From CAWAHD01 sp963781785 (lineage in GTDB: Bacteria > Planctomycetota > Planctomycetia > Isosphaerales > Isosphaeraceae): a stretch of 64,000 nucleotides of DNA. Both the position numbers and the translations under genes were made by a program. A model generated the notes under the pieces. The model was given only the letters and a program-made list of their open reading frames with translations, was not told where the DNA came from and did not search any database. Where the stretch lies: positions 2,976,001 to 3,040,000 of the forward strand of contig CAWAHD010000005.1 in the NCBI GenBank assembly GCA_963781785.1, in the 5' to 3' direction. Below are positions 1-9,666 of the stretch, piece by piece; positions within the stretch are counted from its first letter, which is position 1, and each line of letters begins with the position of its first letter.

Positions 1-3000
1 GGGGCTTGGCCCGGAGCTGGAGCTGGCGAAGAACTCGACCGTGTAGGTACCGGCTGCCATTCCGATGACCGAACCGTCGATCGTCGTCAGGTTGCGGACG
101 GATGAGACCGCCGTGACGGCGGGAGTCCCCTCGACGGCGGTGTCCACGACGATGCCCTGGCCGGGGCTGGTGAACGTGATCAGGTTCTGCCGGATCGCGT
201 TGTCGGTACCAGCGGCCACGTGGACCGCATCGCCGGTATTGCCCGTGATGACATTACCTGCGCCCGTGGCTGTGCCGCCGATCGTGTTGTTGCTCGACTG
301 GATCAGAATCGCGTCGCTCGTGAATCCCGTGAGTGTCAACCCCTCGATGATGCTTCCCTGAGACCCGTTGCCGAGCGTGAGCCCGTCGGCGACCTGGCCC
401 GCCCCGCTGAGCACGATCGGATTCGTGGTGCCGTTGATCGTCGCCGGCACCATGAGCGTCGGCAGCGGCGTCGCCGCGGGGACAACGATGGTCCCCGTGA
501 CGCCAAAGCTGATCGTATTCGGCCCCGCCGGATTCCCGTTGACGCTCTCGATCACCTGGCGCAGCGAGCCGGGCAACGGGCTTGAGTTCATGCCGTTATC
601 AAGAAGTGTCGTCACCACGAACGGGTTCGTAACGGCGAACGACGTCGAGAAGATCGAGGTGTCATTCGGCGTCAACGGCGTCGTCACCGTGGCCGCGGCC
701 GAAACGAGGAGCCCCACACCCACCGAGACCGGCAAGGTGACCGAGAACGTCCCCGAAGCCGAGAGCGGAGCACTACCCAGGAAGTTGAACGCCGGGCTCG
801 TCGCCGAGGGGGGCGTGCTCGTGCTGTTCGCGAAGAACTCGACTGTCAACTGGCCCGTGAAAGCGGCGACGTTCCCGGTGATGAAGGTCTTGCCCGAACT
901 GGAAGTCACGGCCGTGAGAGTCGGCGCAGGCTGGTTGTTGTTCGCGCTAGCGCTCGTGTTCAGAAAGATGGCCTGCCCCGTGTTGCCGAAGATCAAGTTC
1001 TGCCGGATCGCGTCGCCGGTGCCCGAATCGACGTCCACGCCGTCACCGATGTTGAAAGCAATCACGTTGCCGGCGCCGGTGCCGCCGATCAGGTTCCCCG
1101 ACCCGTCGATCAATATCCCGATCTGGTTGCCCGGGCCGGCCGCCGTCCCCGAGAAGCCGACACCCACATCGTTCGACTGCACGGTGTTTCCGCCCGAACC
1201 GACGTCGATCCCGGCGCCCGCAAAGTCGACGATGTCCAGGCCCTTGATCGTGCTGCCGTCCGAGCCCGAGCCCAGTATCAGGCCGGCCACTGGCAGCCCA
1301 TGACCGTTGATCTGAATGAATGGCGAACCCGAGTAGCCGGGCTGCGTGGTGCCGTCGAGCACTATCGGGTCCTTGATCGTTGGCAAAATGCTGGCCAACG
1401 TGATGACGAACGGTCCGATTCCTGGGATCGCGAACGTGATCGTGTTCAAGCCCGGGGTGGAATTGGCATTGGTGATCGCTTGCCGCAACGAGCCCGACCC
1501 ACTGTCCAGCACATTGGTCACCAGGAAGGGATCGACGACCATGACGCTCGTCGCGAACGGGGAGGTGTTGTTGGCCGGCGAGGTCGCCGTCGCCGTCACC
1601 GTCTGACTCGCCGGGACGGAGACCGCCAGGGTCACGTCGATCGGTGCTGCTCCGGTGCCATCGGTCGTGATCGACGTGTTGCCCAGGAACACGTGCGCCT
1701 GGCCTGGGACCGAGGGATCCCCGGCCGCGCTGGCGAAGAACTCGATCGTGAACGTGGAATTGGCCGCAAATCCGGAGACGCTGCCCTGAATCTGCGTGCT
1801 GCCGCCGGCGGAGTTGACGAACGTCAGGGTGGGCGGAAGCTGGCCGGCATTGCCGCCGCTTGTGAGTGCGATGCCCGCGCCATTGGCGAAGATCGAGTTC
1901 TGGCGGATCGCATTGCCGGTGCTCTGGTTCACCGTCACCGCGTTGCCCGTGTTGTAGGCGATCGTATTGCCCGCGGCGGCCGCCGTGCCTCCGATCGTGT
2001 TGTTCGAGGCACCCAGCGTGGTCCGGGTGATCCGCACGCCGTCGCCGCTGTTGGGCAAGTCCGCTGTACCGGTTGAATCCGTGCCGATCTTGTTGCCCAG
2101 AAGGACATTCGCCGTCGCGGTGTCGCCCTGGATCAGAACGCCTACCGCGGTGTTACCCGAGATCAGGTTGCCGATCGTTGCCGACCCGCCAACCGTGTTG
2201 CTCGAGGTCCCGTCGATCAGGAGACCGTCCAGGTTCCCCGGCCCCGCGGTAGTTCCCGTAACGTCCGTGCCCAGGTAGTTGCTCTGGATCACGTCGTCGT
2301 TCGAGACGACGTCGATGCCGGCGCCGCTGGCAAATCCTTCGATGTCCAGACCGCGAATCCGGCTGCCGTCGGAGCCCGATGCCAACTGCAAGCCGTCGCC
2401 AGCGACGTTGTTGGTATGGCCGTTGATCTGGATGACCGGTGCGCCGATATAGCCGGGCTGGCTGGTCCCATCCACGAAGATAGTTGTCATGATCGCGGGC
2501 AAAGTGCTGGCAAGCGTGATGCTCCAGGTACTGGTCGCCGGTTTGAAACCCGGATCCGACTTCGGCAACTCAAACGTGATCGAGTTCGGCCCCAAAGGGC
2601 TGTTGTTCGCGTCGAGGATCGCCTGGCGGAGCGAGCCGACTGCCTCGCCCTGGACGTTGTCGCTGGTATTGGTGACAACCAGCGCAGGCGACAAGCTCAC
2701 GCTCGCAGCAAACTCCGACGTGTCATGATTCGACGCGGTGACTGTCGCCGTCACGGTTTGACTGCTTTGTAGCGCCGAGCTCAGGCTGCTGATCGGTTCC
2801 GTGAACTTTTGAGTGCTCGCCGTCAGGGTGACCGTCGTGGCACCCAGAAACTGAAATGCGGGCGCGGCTCCGGTGGTGCTGCTGGCGAAGAATTCAACCG
2901 TGTAAGCCTGGGTCACCGTGCCGGTGACTTCGAAGTCGATCGTCGTCAGGTCGGGGACCGACGCAACCGCGATGATCGTCGGGACGGCCAGCTCGTGATT

Positions 3001-4623
3001 GCCGCCATTCAACAAGTCAATCCCCAGACCGCCATTGGAGAAAATCGAATTTTGCGAGATCAGGTTGCCGGTCGCCGTCGTTCCACTGACCTGTACCCCG
3101 TCACCAGCGTTGAACGCGATCGTGTTGGCCGCCCCGGCGATGCTCCCGCCGATCAAGTTGCCAGTGCCCGTGATGATCAAGCCAGTGCCGTTTCCCAGGT
3201 TTGCACTGTTGGCGTTGGTGCCGATAAAGTTGCCTGCGACCAGGTTGCTCGCGCCCGAGATCGAAACGCCCGCCGATGAGTTGAAGCCGACGACGTTGGC
3301 GGCGCCGGTGACCGTGCCGCCGATCGTGCTGGTCCCGCCGCCAATCTCGATGCCCACCGTGTTGTGGAGATTGGCGCCGCTGGCGCTCGTACCGATGAAG
3401 TCGCCCTCCACCACGTTGGTCCCGCCCGAAATGGAAACGCCGGCGGCGCCTGCGGTGTTGCTCAGCCCGATCACATTGGCGGCAGCACCGCCGGCGACCG
3501 TCCCGCCGATCGTATTGGTCCCGGCGCTGATCACGATGCCGTTGCCGTTGCCGAGGGCAATCCCGTTGGCGTTCGTTCCGATGAAGTTGCCCAGGGCCAC
3601 GTTGCTCCCGCCCGATAGCGAAACGCCTGCTGAGCTATTGTGGCCGATCACATTGGCGGCGGCGGCACCGGCGATCGTGCCGCCGATCGTATTGGTCCCG
3701 CCGCCGATCGCGATGCCGACCGTGTTGGGCAGGCTGGCGCCGCCGGCGCTCGTGCCGATGAAGTTACCCTCGACCACGTTGGCTCCGCCCGAAATGGAAA
3801 CGCCGGCGGCGCCTGAGGCGCTGTTCATTCCGATCACGTTGGCCGCAACAGCGCCGGCCACCGTACCCCCGATCGTGGTGCTTCCGCCGGTGACGACGAT
3901 GCCGAAGCCGTTGCCCAGGTCATCGCCCGCGGAGTCGGTGCCGATAAAGTTCCCTTCGACCACGTTGCCGGTGGCCGCCGTGCCGGCGATCGAGACGCCC
4001 GCTCCGGTGTTAAAGCCGATCGTGTTGGCTGCGCTCGCCGACGTCCCGCCGATGATCGCGCCCTTGCCGCCGCTCGCTCCGTCCACGAAGATTCCGAGCT
4101 GGTTGCCCGGCCCGGCGAGCTTCCCGGTCGGATCGGTGCCGATCAGGTTGTTGGTGATCGCGTCGCCCGTCGACTCGACGCGAATGCCGGCACCGCTGAA
4201 GTCGGCGATGTCCAGCCCGGTGATCATGCTGCCGTCGGAACCAGGGCCCAGGGTCAAGCCATCGAAGGCCTGACCTCCGCCGTTGATCTGGATCACCGCA
4301 GGCTGACCCAGGTTCGTGGTGCCATCGATCGTCGTCGGGGCCGTGATTGCTGGCAGTGCCGTCGTCATCACGTCGATCACGAACGGGCTGCTGCCACCCA
4401 TGATCTGGAACACGATCGTCGAGTTGGGCGTGTTGTCGGCAGCGAGGATCGCGGCGCGGAGTGAATTCGGGAAGGGGGTCATATTGCTGCCGTTATCGGC
4501 CGTGGTCATGACCGGAATATTCGTCAGCAGCAAGCGCTCTTCGAAGAGCTCGACCCCCAGTTTGATCGCCTGGTTCCGTCCCCGAGTGCGCGGTCTCCGC
4601 GCGGTTTTCTTGAACAGTTTCAT
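1..4623 (-). CDS. Giant secreted right-handed beta-helix repeat protein, 3' end outside the window
   Basis: The reading frame is open from an ATG at 4623 to the left edge (1541 codons), so the C-terminus is missing. The N-terminus is basic and then carries VELFEERLLLT, which resembles the LEPR-XLL signature of planctomycete extracellular proteins. At least four modules begin with a SLRxAIxxANxxP motif (near residues 55, 662, 1042 and 1355), followed by a VDGTTxxG segment and by NxIGGTxxGxxN beta-helix coils. Between about residues 190 and 540 a unit of roughly 60 residues (180 bp) recurs five or six times, and 3310-3450 is nearly repeated at 3680-3815. Each module ends in a beta-sandwich-like segment with VEFFAS. 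Such proteins are usually exported and may act as adhesins or wall proteins; no catalytic site is visible. The frame stays open throughout, unlike several other genes here. Confidence 0.85.
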   Translation of the reverse strand, partial: MKLFKKTARRPRTRGRNQAIKLGVELFEERLLLTNIPVMTTADNGSNMTPFPNSLRAAILAADNTPNSTIVFQIMGGSSPFVIDVMTTALPAITAPTTIDGTTNLGQPAVIQINGGGQAFDGLTLGPGSDGSMITGLDIADFSGAGIRVESTGDAITNNLIGTDPTGKLAGPGNQLGIFVDGASGGKGAIIGGTSASAANTIGFNTGAGVSIAGTAATGNVVEGNFIGTDSAGDDLGNGFGIVVTGGSTTIGGTVAGAVAANVIGMNSASGAAGVSISGGANVVEGNFIGTSAGGASLPNTVGIAIGGGTNTIGGTIAGAAAANVIGHNSSAGVSLSGGSNVALGNFIGTNANGIALGNGNGIVISAGTNTIGGTVAGGAAANVIGLSNTAGAAGVSISGGTNVVEGDFIGTSASGANLHNTVGIEIGGGTSTIGGTVTGAANVVGFNSSAGVSISGASNLVAGNFIGTNANSANLGNGTGLIITGTGNLIGGSIAGAANTIAFNAGDGVQVSGTTATGNLISQNSIFSNGGLGIDLLNGGNHELAVPTIIAVASVPDLTTIDFEVTGTVTQAYTVEFFASSTTGAAPAFQFLGATTVTLTASTQKFTEPISSLSSALQSSQTVTATVTASNHDTSEFAASVSLSPALVVTNTSDNVQGEAVGSLRQAILDANNSPLGPNSITFELPKSDPGFKPATSTWSITLASTLPAIMTTIFVDGTSQPGYIGAPVIQINGHTNNVAGDGLQLASGSDGSRIRGLDIEGFASGAGIDVVSNDDVIQSNYLGTDVTGTTAGPGNLDGLLIDGTSSNTVGGSATIGNLISGNTAVGVLIQGDTATANVLLGNKIGTDSTGTADLPNSGDGVRITRTTLGASNNTIGGTAAAAGNTIAYNTGNAVTVNQSTGNAIRQNSIFANGAGIALTSGGNAGQLPPTLTFVNSAGGSTQIQGSVSGFAANSTFTIEFFASAAGDPSVPGQAHVFLGNTSITTDGTGAAPIDVTLAVSVPASQTVTATATSPANNTSPFATSVMVVDPFLVTNVLDSGSGSLRQAITNANSTPGLNTITFAIPGIGPFVITLASILPTIKDPIVLDGTTQPGYSGSPFIQINGHGLPVAGLILGSGSDGSTIKGLDIVDFAGAGIDVGSGGNTVQSNDVGVGFSGTAAGPGNQIGILIDGSGNLIGGTGAGNVIAFNIGDGVDVDSGTGDAIRQNLIFGNTGQAIFLNTSASANNNQPAPTLTAVTSSSGKTFITGNVAAFTGQLTVEFFANSTSTPPSATSPAFNFLGSAPLSASGTFSVTLPVSVGVGLLVSAAATVTTPLTPNDTSIFSTSFAVTNPFVVTTLLDNGMNSSPLPGSLRQVIESVNGNPAGPNTISFGVTGTIVVPAATPLPTLMVPATINGTTNPIVLSGAGQVADGLTLGNGSQGSIIEGLTLTGFTSDAILIQSSNNTIGGTATGAGNVITGNTGDAVHVAAGTDNAIRQNLITFTSPGQGIVVDTAVEGTPAVTAVSSVRNLTTIDGSVIGMAAGTYTVEFFASSSSGPSP

Positions 4624-5761
4624 ATGCCAATCCTCCGGGCAGACGCGCGACCGCTCGGACCGCCAGCCGGTCCTCGGCGTGATGCGACATCCCACCTCGG
4701 TTCGGTGCTGTTCCCCTGATCCGCTTCTTCCCGTTTCGTCCCGACCGGCCCGAGTCGATCTCAGCCGGTCCCCTTCATGAGCCCGGGCGCCTTCCCAACC
4801 ATTCTATCCATCCCTGCATGCACGCTGATAGGCCCCAGTCAAAACCATTCACCAGAGCGGGATCGACGTCTTCGCCGGCCACCCCGATTCTCGTCGCCAA
4901 CGGCTCCACTTCGTGGAGCTTCCAATCGGTCGCTCCACACCGACGGCTAGACGATGCAGTCCGTGCGGGAAAAGGTTACAACGATGACGTCCGCTCCGAC
5001 GACCCTCCGGAAGTGTGACCTGCCCCCTCCCGCGAACCGGACGTCTGCAGCCGTCTCGGCTGCCCGAATCGTTTACCCGTCTTCAATCAAAAGTGTCCGG
5101 ATTAACTCCCACATACTCAATTCGGATGAGTATAGCCCCGTTCCATTCACGCGTCAAAGGGGTGCCGACTAAACTTCTCAATTTAACCATTTTTACATTC
5201 AAGAGGTCATCCGATACGATTGATCTCATCATGCAATTAGATGTCATGCATGTCAACCATCATGATTGCATGTTAGCGGTCAGCAGTGGACGGGCACGTC
5301 AAAGAGCAACACGCTGGGGCCGTCCAGCAGCAGGTGTTCCGAGTCTCCGCGCTGAACATGACCGGCTCGAAGCGGAAGGCCAACACTAACCCGAAGCGTC
5401 AGCGAGGGATGCCGCAAGTCCGTTGCGGCGCCACGCCAGCCCCCTCGCTCACGCTTCGGGTTGGTATGTGGCACGAGTCACGCTGTCGACAGGGATCGGC
5501 GCCTGCCGAATTCCTGGGTCCTGTTCAGCGAGAAGTGCCGGCGTACCGGATCATTTCCTGCGACTGGCATAACGCTCAAAACCGGAAAACTCCCCGCCAT
5601 CGATAAAACCAATAAAGGCGTGCTCCTCTGGTTCCGATGATAAAGACTGAACCCGAGCAACCCTCGGGCCGGTCACGTCGCGGTAGGCCATGACGGTATG
5701 GCCTGAATCTCGTGCTGATTTCTGCACTCGTTTTTTGCGTGCAGTCCAAGGAGACCTGGTA
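4624..5761. other. Intergenic region with AT-rich block and palindrome
   Basis: No convincing gene is visible between the divergently transcribed beta-helix and HEAT-repeat genes. The part from about 5090 to 5280 is much more AT-rich than its surroundings and probably holds promoters for one or both genes. It contains an 8-bp inverted repeat (CATGCAAT at 5230-5237, ATTGCATG at 5264-5271). The NPKRERG-type palindrome lies at 5388-5462. A short hairpin (CCCGAG/CTCGGG, 5652-5668) precedes the HEAT-repeat gene. Predicted short reading frames here are antisense copies of the palindrome and are not credible. Confidence 0.5.
5388..5462. repeat. Planctomycete NPKRERG-type interspersed palindrome
   Basis: Two 21-bp arms, 5388-5408 and 5442-5462, are reverse complements with one mismatch; each contains AACCCGAAGCGT. 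The 33-bp interior holds a second inverted repeat (GCCGCAA/TTGCGGC), giving a two-tier stem-loop. Read through, the arms encode NPKRQRG and SLTLRVG, peptides that I recall from many spurious planctomycete gene calls. It is best read as a dispersed non-coding repeat, possibly REP/MITE-like. Confidence 0.75.
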
Positions 5762-7036
5762 ATGTCGTCTCGAAAGACATGGGTCGCTGGACTATTCATC
5801 CTTGCCTTGGCGTCTGCGCCGCCGGCGTGGGCCCAGATCCCAGGCGTGGGAGCCGCGCCAGGCGGGGCGTCCGGTGCGGCCTCCGCGGGCCTTGGTGCTG
5901 CGGGGGCGACGGGCCTGGCCACTCCAGCCGCCGCTGCGCCGGCGGCGTCGCCCACGACGCTCTGGAGCTTTTTGGGACTATCCGGCTCGAACATGCAAGC
6001 GTGCAAGGCAAAACTCTGTAACTCGCAGATCGGCCTGATGCTGAACAGCATGGCAACCGGTCCTGTGGGGGCGATGACCGGTGGATTGATCCCGCCGCTC
6101 TGCCCGCCACCCTCGGCTGCTCAGATCGCGGCCCTCCAGGCGCAGTCGCCGGGAGGCGCAGAAGCAACGGCCGCCAAGATCAAGGCCAGCGAGGCCGACG
6201 CGAAGGCGCGGGTCGCGGCCGTCGAGTACCTGGCTACCGTCGACTGCACCCGCTGGAAGGAAGCCACCAAGGCCCTGGTCAACGCCCTCCGGGCCGACCC
6301 CAATGAGTGCGTTCGTTTCGCCGCGGCCCGGGCCCTCAACAGCGGTTGCTGCTGCAACAAACAAACGATCGAGGCTCTCAAGATCTGCGTCGCCGGCGAG
6401 GACTCAGACGGCAATCCTCCGGAAACCTCGCCCCGCGTCAAGGCGGCTGCGTTCAATGCGCTCCAGAACTGCCTGATGCGAGTTCCCGAGGTTCTCCCCG
6501 ACGAAAACCCCAAAATCGAACGGGAGCGCGGACCCAATCCCCTGCCCGAGCCGCTGGGACGCGAACGTTCGACCATGATCCCCGCGGACGGGTCGCACAT
6601 CGCCGCCTCCCACATCGTCAAGAGCCCGGGCCTCCCAAGCTTTGAAGACCAGTTGAAGCGGAAAACCTATGCCCAAACCGTGAACGAGGCGCGGCAAGCG
6701 CTGTTCCAGGTGGCACGGGCCCCCAAGCAGCCCACGTACCTGGCGCCCGGAAGAAAGTCCGTGTTCGATCTCTTCATCAAGGCGCGCCAGGACATCAATA
6801 CCAAGGCCAGGTCGAGCGCGAATGCAACTGCGAATGCGGCTCCGTACGACGCCAGTGTCGCACCCGCTTCGTCCGCTCCAGGCTTCTCTCCGAGCCAGGG
6901 TGAAGCCGCCACAACTCCCGCAGCCGCACCGGGTTCGATGTCGTCGGCGCCCAGTCCCAGTGGGCCCGTCACCTCCAACTCATCGACTGAGCCTAACCGC
7001 GGCCTCGTGGGCTTATTGTTCAATTCCCATCGCTAG
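5762..7036 (+). CDS. Exported HEAT-repeat protein
   Basis: The chosen ATG at 5762 follows AAGGAG (5749) at good spacing and gives a typical signal peptide (MSSRKTWVAGLF then an Ala-rich core ending PAWAQ). An upstream in-frame ATG at 5690 has no ribosome site. The mature protein starts with a Gly/Ala-rich linker, then a Cys-containing segment (ACKAKLCNSQ), then about 100 residues of HEAT-like helices (ARVAAVEYLATVDC, ALVNALRADPNECVRFAA, VKAAAFNALQNCL). The C-terminus is a low-complexity Ala/Ser/Pro tail. HEAT repeats are protein-binding scaffolds, so a structural or adaptor role in the periplasm or envelope is likely; no enzyme motif is seen. It is followed in the same direction by two more envelope proteins, possibly co-transcribed. 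Confidence 0.75.
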   Translation: MSSRKTWVAGLFILALASAPPAWAQIPGVGAAPGGASGAASAGLGAAGATGLATPAAAAPAASPTTLWSFLGLSGSNMQACKAKLCNSQIGLMLNSMATGPVGAMTGGLIPPLCPPPSAAQIAALQAQSPGGAEATAAKIKASEADAKARVAAVEYLATVDCTRWKEATKALVNALRADPNECVRFAAARALNSGCCCNKQTIEALKICVAGEDSDGNPPETSPRVKAAAFNALQNCLMRVPEVLPDENPKIERERGPNPLPEPLGRERSTMIPADGSHIAASHIVKSPGLPSFEDQLKRKTYAQTVNEARQALFQVARAPKQPTYLAPGRKSVFDLFIKARQDINTKARSSANATANAAPYDASVAPASSAPGFSPSQGEAATTPAAAPGSMSSAPSPSGPVTSNSSTEPNRGLVGLLFNSHR

Positions 7037-7119
7037 ATCGTCATGCAATCATATCTTCATATTGTCTCCGCAGGGACCACCCTAAACCATCACGTCAAAG
7101 GGTGAAAGGAGTCAGTCCA

Positions 7120-8355
7120 GTGAATCGCAGGGCATTGCGAAAACACCGGCTACAGAAACGGGCATTTGCCCTTGTCGCAGCCTTGCTGCCGGCCACCGGG
7201 GGCTGGGCGATGGACGGCTCCGACGGTTCGGCCATCAAGTCGGACCCGGCCTCCACGACATTGGCTGCCTCCCCGTCACAACCGGCGACTACCGACGCGA
7301 CCACGGCTCGCCCCAAGGTCCCTCCACCGCAACGAGTCATCCCCGAGGTGGGTCGAATCCAGCCACCTGTGGCGAGCCAATCAAGGAGCAAGGTTCCCCC
7401 GCCGCGACGATTCGTCGCCCCCACGGAACAGCCGCAGCTCGCGGTCGAGCCGCTAGCCGTCGGAGCTCAATCCAGCCCGATTTCCCCTGCTGCCGAAGCC
7501 TCGTCGGCCGTTCCGGCGGAGCCGCCGGTTCGTCTGAAAGCAGAGGTACAGAGTCAGAAGACCGAGGTCCCGGCCGCCGAGGCGCCGGCGGATCGCATCA
7601 TGACCCCTGCTCGGGAACTCTCGGGCTCGGCGAGCCCATCCGGAGACGGCCCCAGCTCCGACTTGAGCGCCGGTCCGGCTCCGGCACAATCGACATCTCC
7701 CGCACCGGATTCCGCGACCGCGCCAGCCGCGGCGAGCCAAACCGCCGACACGGCACCGATGCCGGAGGCGGTGAGCCAGGCATTGAAAACCCTGACGACA
7801 CCGGCCAGACTCGACCCCGACAGAGCGCCGAGCTCACCTTCGGCCTCGACTCCTGAGCCGAAGCCCGATGCGAGCCTGAGCCCCGCCGACTCACTGCCGA
7901 GCTCCGCTTCGGCGTCGAATTCTGAGCCGAAGCCCGGCGCGAGCCTCAGCCCCGACTCTGCACCAAGCTTGCTTGCGACGTCGAATTCTGAGCCGAAGCC
8001 CGGCGCGAGCCTCAGCCCCGACTCTGCACCAAGCTCGCTTGCGACGTCGAATTCTGAGCCGAAGCCCGGCGCGAGCCTCAGCCCCGACTCTGCACCAAGC
8101 TCGCCTGCGGCGTCGACTCCTGAGCCGAAGCCCGGCGCGAGCCTGATCGCCGCCGATCCAGTCGCGAGCTCACCTTCAACGTCGACTCCCGAGTCGACGC
8201 TCGGTGCGAGCCCGAACCCAGACTCAGCAAGGCCGCTGTCTGCGGCCTTGAAGAGCGACGCACCGAGCGTCGATCCCGATCCCAGCCCTGACTCCAATGC
8301 CGGCGCAGTCCGCGATCATCAGCCAGCCGGCGAATTCTCCGGCATCGAAGCCTGA
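7120..8355 (+). CDS. Exported Pro/Ser/Ala-rich repeat protein, probably the N-terminal part of the next gene
   Basis: The GTG at 7120 is preferred because AAAGGAG (7105-7111) lies 8 bases upstream; it gives a basic N-terminus (VNRRALRKHRLQKR) and a hydrophobic signal segment ending in GGWA. The rest is disordered, rich in Pro, Ser and Ala, with short PP-containing motifs and then six copies of a roughly 22-residue unit (EPKPGASLSPDSAPSS). The frame ends at 8355, after the next frame has already opened at 8297. The downstream protein lacks both a signal peptide and a ribosome site, so the two are most simply one gene: a signal peptide, a long disordered linker and a beta-barrel, split by one frameshift between 8252 and 8355. 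A genuine two-gene overlap cannot be excluded. Confidence 0.6.
   Translation: MNRRALRKHRLQKRAFALVAALLPATGGWAMDGSDGSAIKSDPASTTLAASPSQPATTDATTARPKVPPPQRVIPEVGRIQPPVASQSRSKVPPPRRFVAPTEQPQLAVEPLAVGAQSSPISPAAEASSAVPAEPPVRLKAEVQSQKTEVPAAEAPADRIMTPARELSGSASPSGDGPSSDLSAGPAPAQSTSPAPDSATAPAAASQTADTAPMPEAVSQALKTLTTPARLDPDRAPSSPSASTPEPKPDASLSPADSLPSSASASNSEPKPGASLSPDSAPSLLATSNSEPKPGASLSPDSAPSSLATSNSEPKPGASLSPDSAPSSPAASTPEPKPGASLIAADPVASSPSTSTPESTLGASPNPDSARPLSAALKSDAPSVDPDPSPDSNAGAVRDHQPAGEFSGIEA
7846..8250 (+). repeat. 66/69-bp in-frame tandem repeats
   Basis: Six units begin with TCGA(A/C)TxCxGAG at 7846, 7915, 7981, 8047, 8113 and 8182. The central three are spaced exactly 66 bp and are almost identical; the outer ones have 69-bp spacing and more changes. 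The repeat encodes a 22-residue Pro/Ser/Glu unit and is likely to vary in copy number through slippage. Confidence 0.85.
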
Positions 8356-9448
8356 CGACAAGGAATCCGCGCCCCCGGTGGGCCAGGACGAGCGGGTCGA
8401 GCTGACCGGTTGTGCGACCTGCGGCGGATTCCACAGCAGTTCGTCGGGAGGCGTGTTCCACGCCTCGCTCGGCTGTGCAGACGGCAACTGCATCCCCGGC
8501 CGCCAGGCTTGTGATTCTCTCGCCAGCGACTGCAACACCGTCGTGGGCGCGTTCATCCATAACTTGTACCAGGAGCTCTGCTGCCCGGACCCGTGCTATC
8601 AGCCCAAGTGGGAGCCTGCCGCCAATGCCTCCTTCTTTGCCGATTACGCCCGGCCCCGGACGGTCACGCGGTTCCGTTACGACAACCTCGAGAACATGGT
8701 GCGGCCCGACCGCAATCAGTTCTGGATCCAGCAGGTGATGCCCAGCCGAAAGAATGGTAGGACAATCACCAATCCGGCCATGCGGCTTCAGGAGGTGTAC
8801 TTCTACCAGGAGGCGGCGGCTGAGCGCGCAAGCTTTTTCGTGGAGATTCCCTATCGGCAGATCAACCCGAACTTCATGCCCAGCCAGGCCGGCTTCAGCG
8901 ACATCAACTTCGGCACCAAGGCGCTGTTCTACGATTCCGAGCTGCTCCAGATGACCTTCCAGTTCCGGACCTACACCCCGTCCGGGAGTGTGGGGCAGGG
9001 ACTGGGGACGGGGCATTTCTCACTCGACCCATCGATACTGACGTCTTTGAAGCTGGGTCCGGACACGTACTTTCAAGGTCAGTTCGGCAACTGGATCCCG
9101 ATCGGTGGGACCACTGCCGACAAGGTGAACTATGCCGGCGGTATCTTGTACTGGCTGATGAGCTTGAACCAGGTCCTCTGGTATCCGACGCCCAGCAGTC
9201 CGTTGATCGGCACCCTCGAGATGGATGGCTGGTCGTTCGAGAACGGCGGCTACACCGCCAAGGTACTCCCGGGAAACATGCCGCAGGTCGCCATGAAGGG
9301 CGGCGGCGTATCGTACTTCAACATCGGCCCGGGCCTTCGCCAGGTGGTCTGCAACCGGCTCGACTTCGGCGGAGCGATCACCTTCGCGACCTCCACCGTC
9401 CACTGGGCGCAGCCCTGGTTCCGGTTCGAGGTGCGGTTCCTGTTCTGA
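8297..9448 (+). CDS. Putative outer-membrane beta-barrel protein with Cys-rich N-terminal segment
   Basis: After a disordered start the protein has a Cys-rich stretch (GCATCGGFHS, ADGNCIPG, ELCCPDPCYQ) at about residues 37-105. The remaining 270 residues alternate hydrophobic and polar positions in amphipathic strands rich in Phe, Tyr and Gly. The chain ends FRFEVRFLF, and a terminal Phe on an amphipathic strand is typical of Gram-negative outer-membrane barrels. No specific transporter family is recognised. It has no signal peptide and no Shine-Dalgarno at its own ATG, which supports fusion to the preceding frame; the frame here is closed upstream by a stop at 8249. Export and membrane location are inferred. 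Confidence 0.6.
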   Translation: MPAQSAIISQPANSPASKPDDKESAPPVGQDERVELTGCATCGGFHSSSSGGVFHASLGCADGNCIPGRQACDSLASDCNTVVGAFIHNLYQELCCPDPCYQPKWEPAANASFFADYARPRTVTRFRYDNLENMVRPDRNQFWIQQVMPSRKNGRTITNPAMRLQEVYFYQEAAAERASFFVEIPYRQINPNFMPSQAGFSDINFGTKALFYDSELLQMTFQFRTYTPSGSVGQGLGTGHFSLDPSILTSLKLGPDTYFQGQFGNWIPIGGTTADKVNYAGGILYWLMSLNQVLWYPTPSSPLIGTLEMDGWSFENGGYTAKVLPGNMPQVAMKGGGVSYFNIGPGLRQVVCNRLDFGGAITFATSTVHWAQPWFRFEVRFLF

Positions 9449-9666
9449 TCCGGTTCGTGCCATCCGGAGGGACCACGATAGCCCGAACCGTCCGGGATGG
9501 AAAGCCGCAGTACATCGCCAGCACGGGGAGCTGAAGCTCCTCGTGTTGCTTTGTTTCGAAGGTCCACAGGGTTATGCACAGAGTCGATCTCATCGTGGCC
9601 GAATTCGCTTTGTCGCGCGGGGCATCCTCCCAGATTGGCCAGGTGTTGCTCGCGTGCGCCTTTATC

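Noticed and set aside
65..4780. Series of plus-strand frames up to 424 codons
   Set aside because: They are antisense to the continuous beta-helix gene; their Pro/Ala/Val-rich products are the mirror of its repeats.
5280..5606. Small frames on both strands with NPKRERG/SLTLRVG peptides
   Set aside because: They are translations of the palindromic repeat and have no other support.
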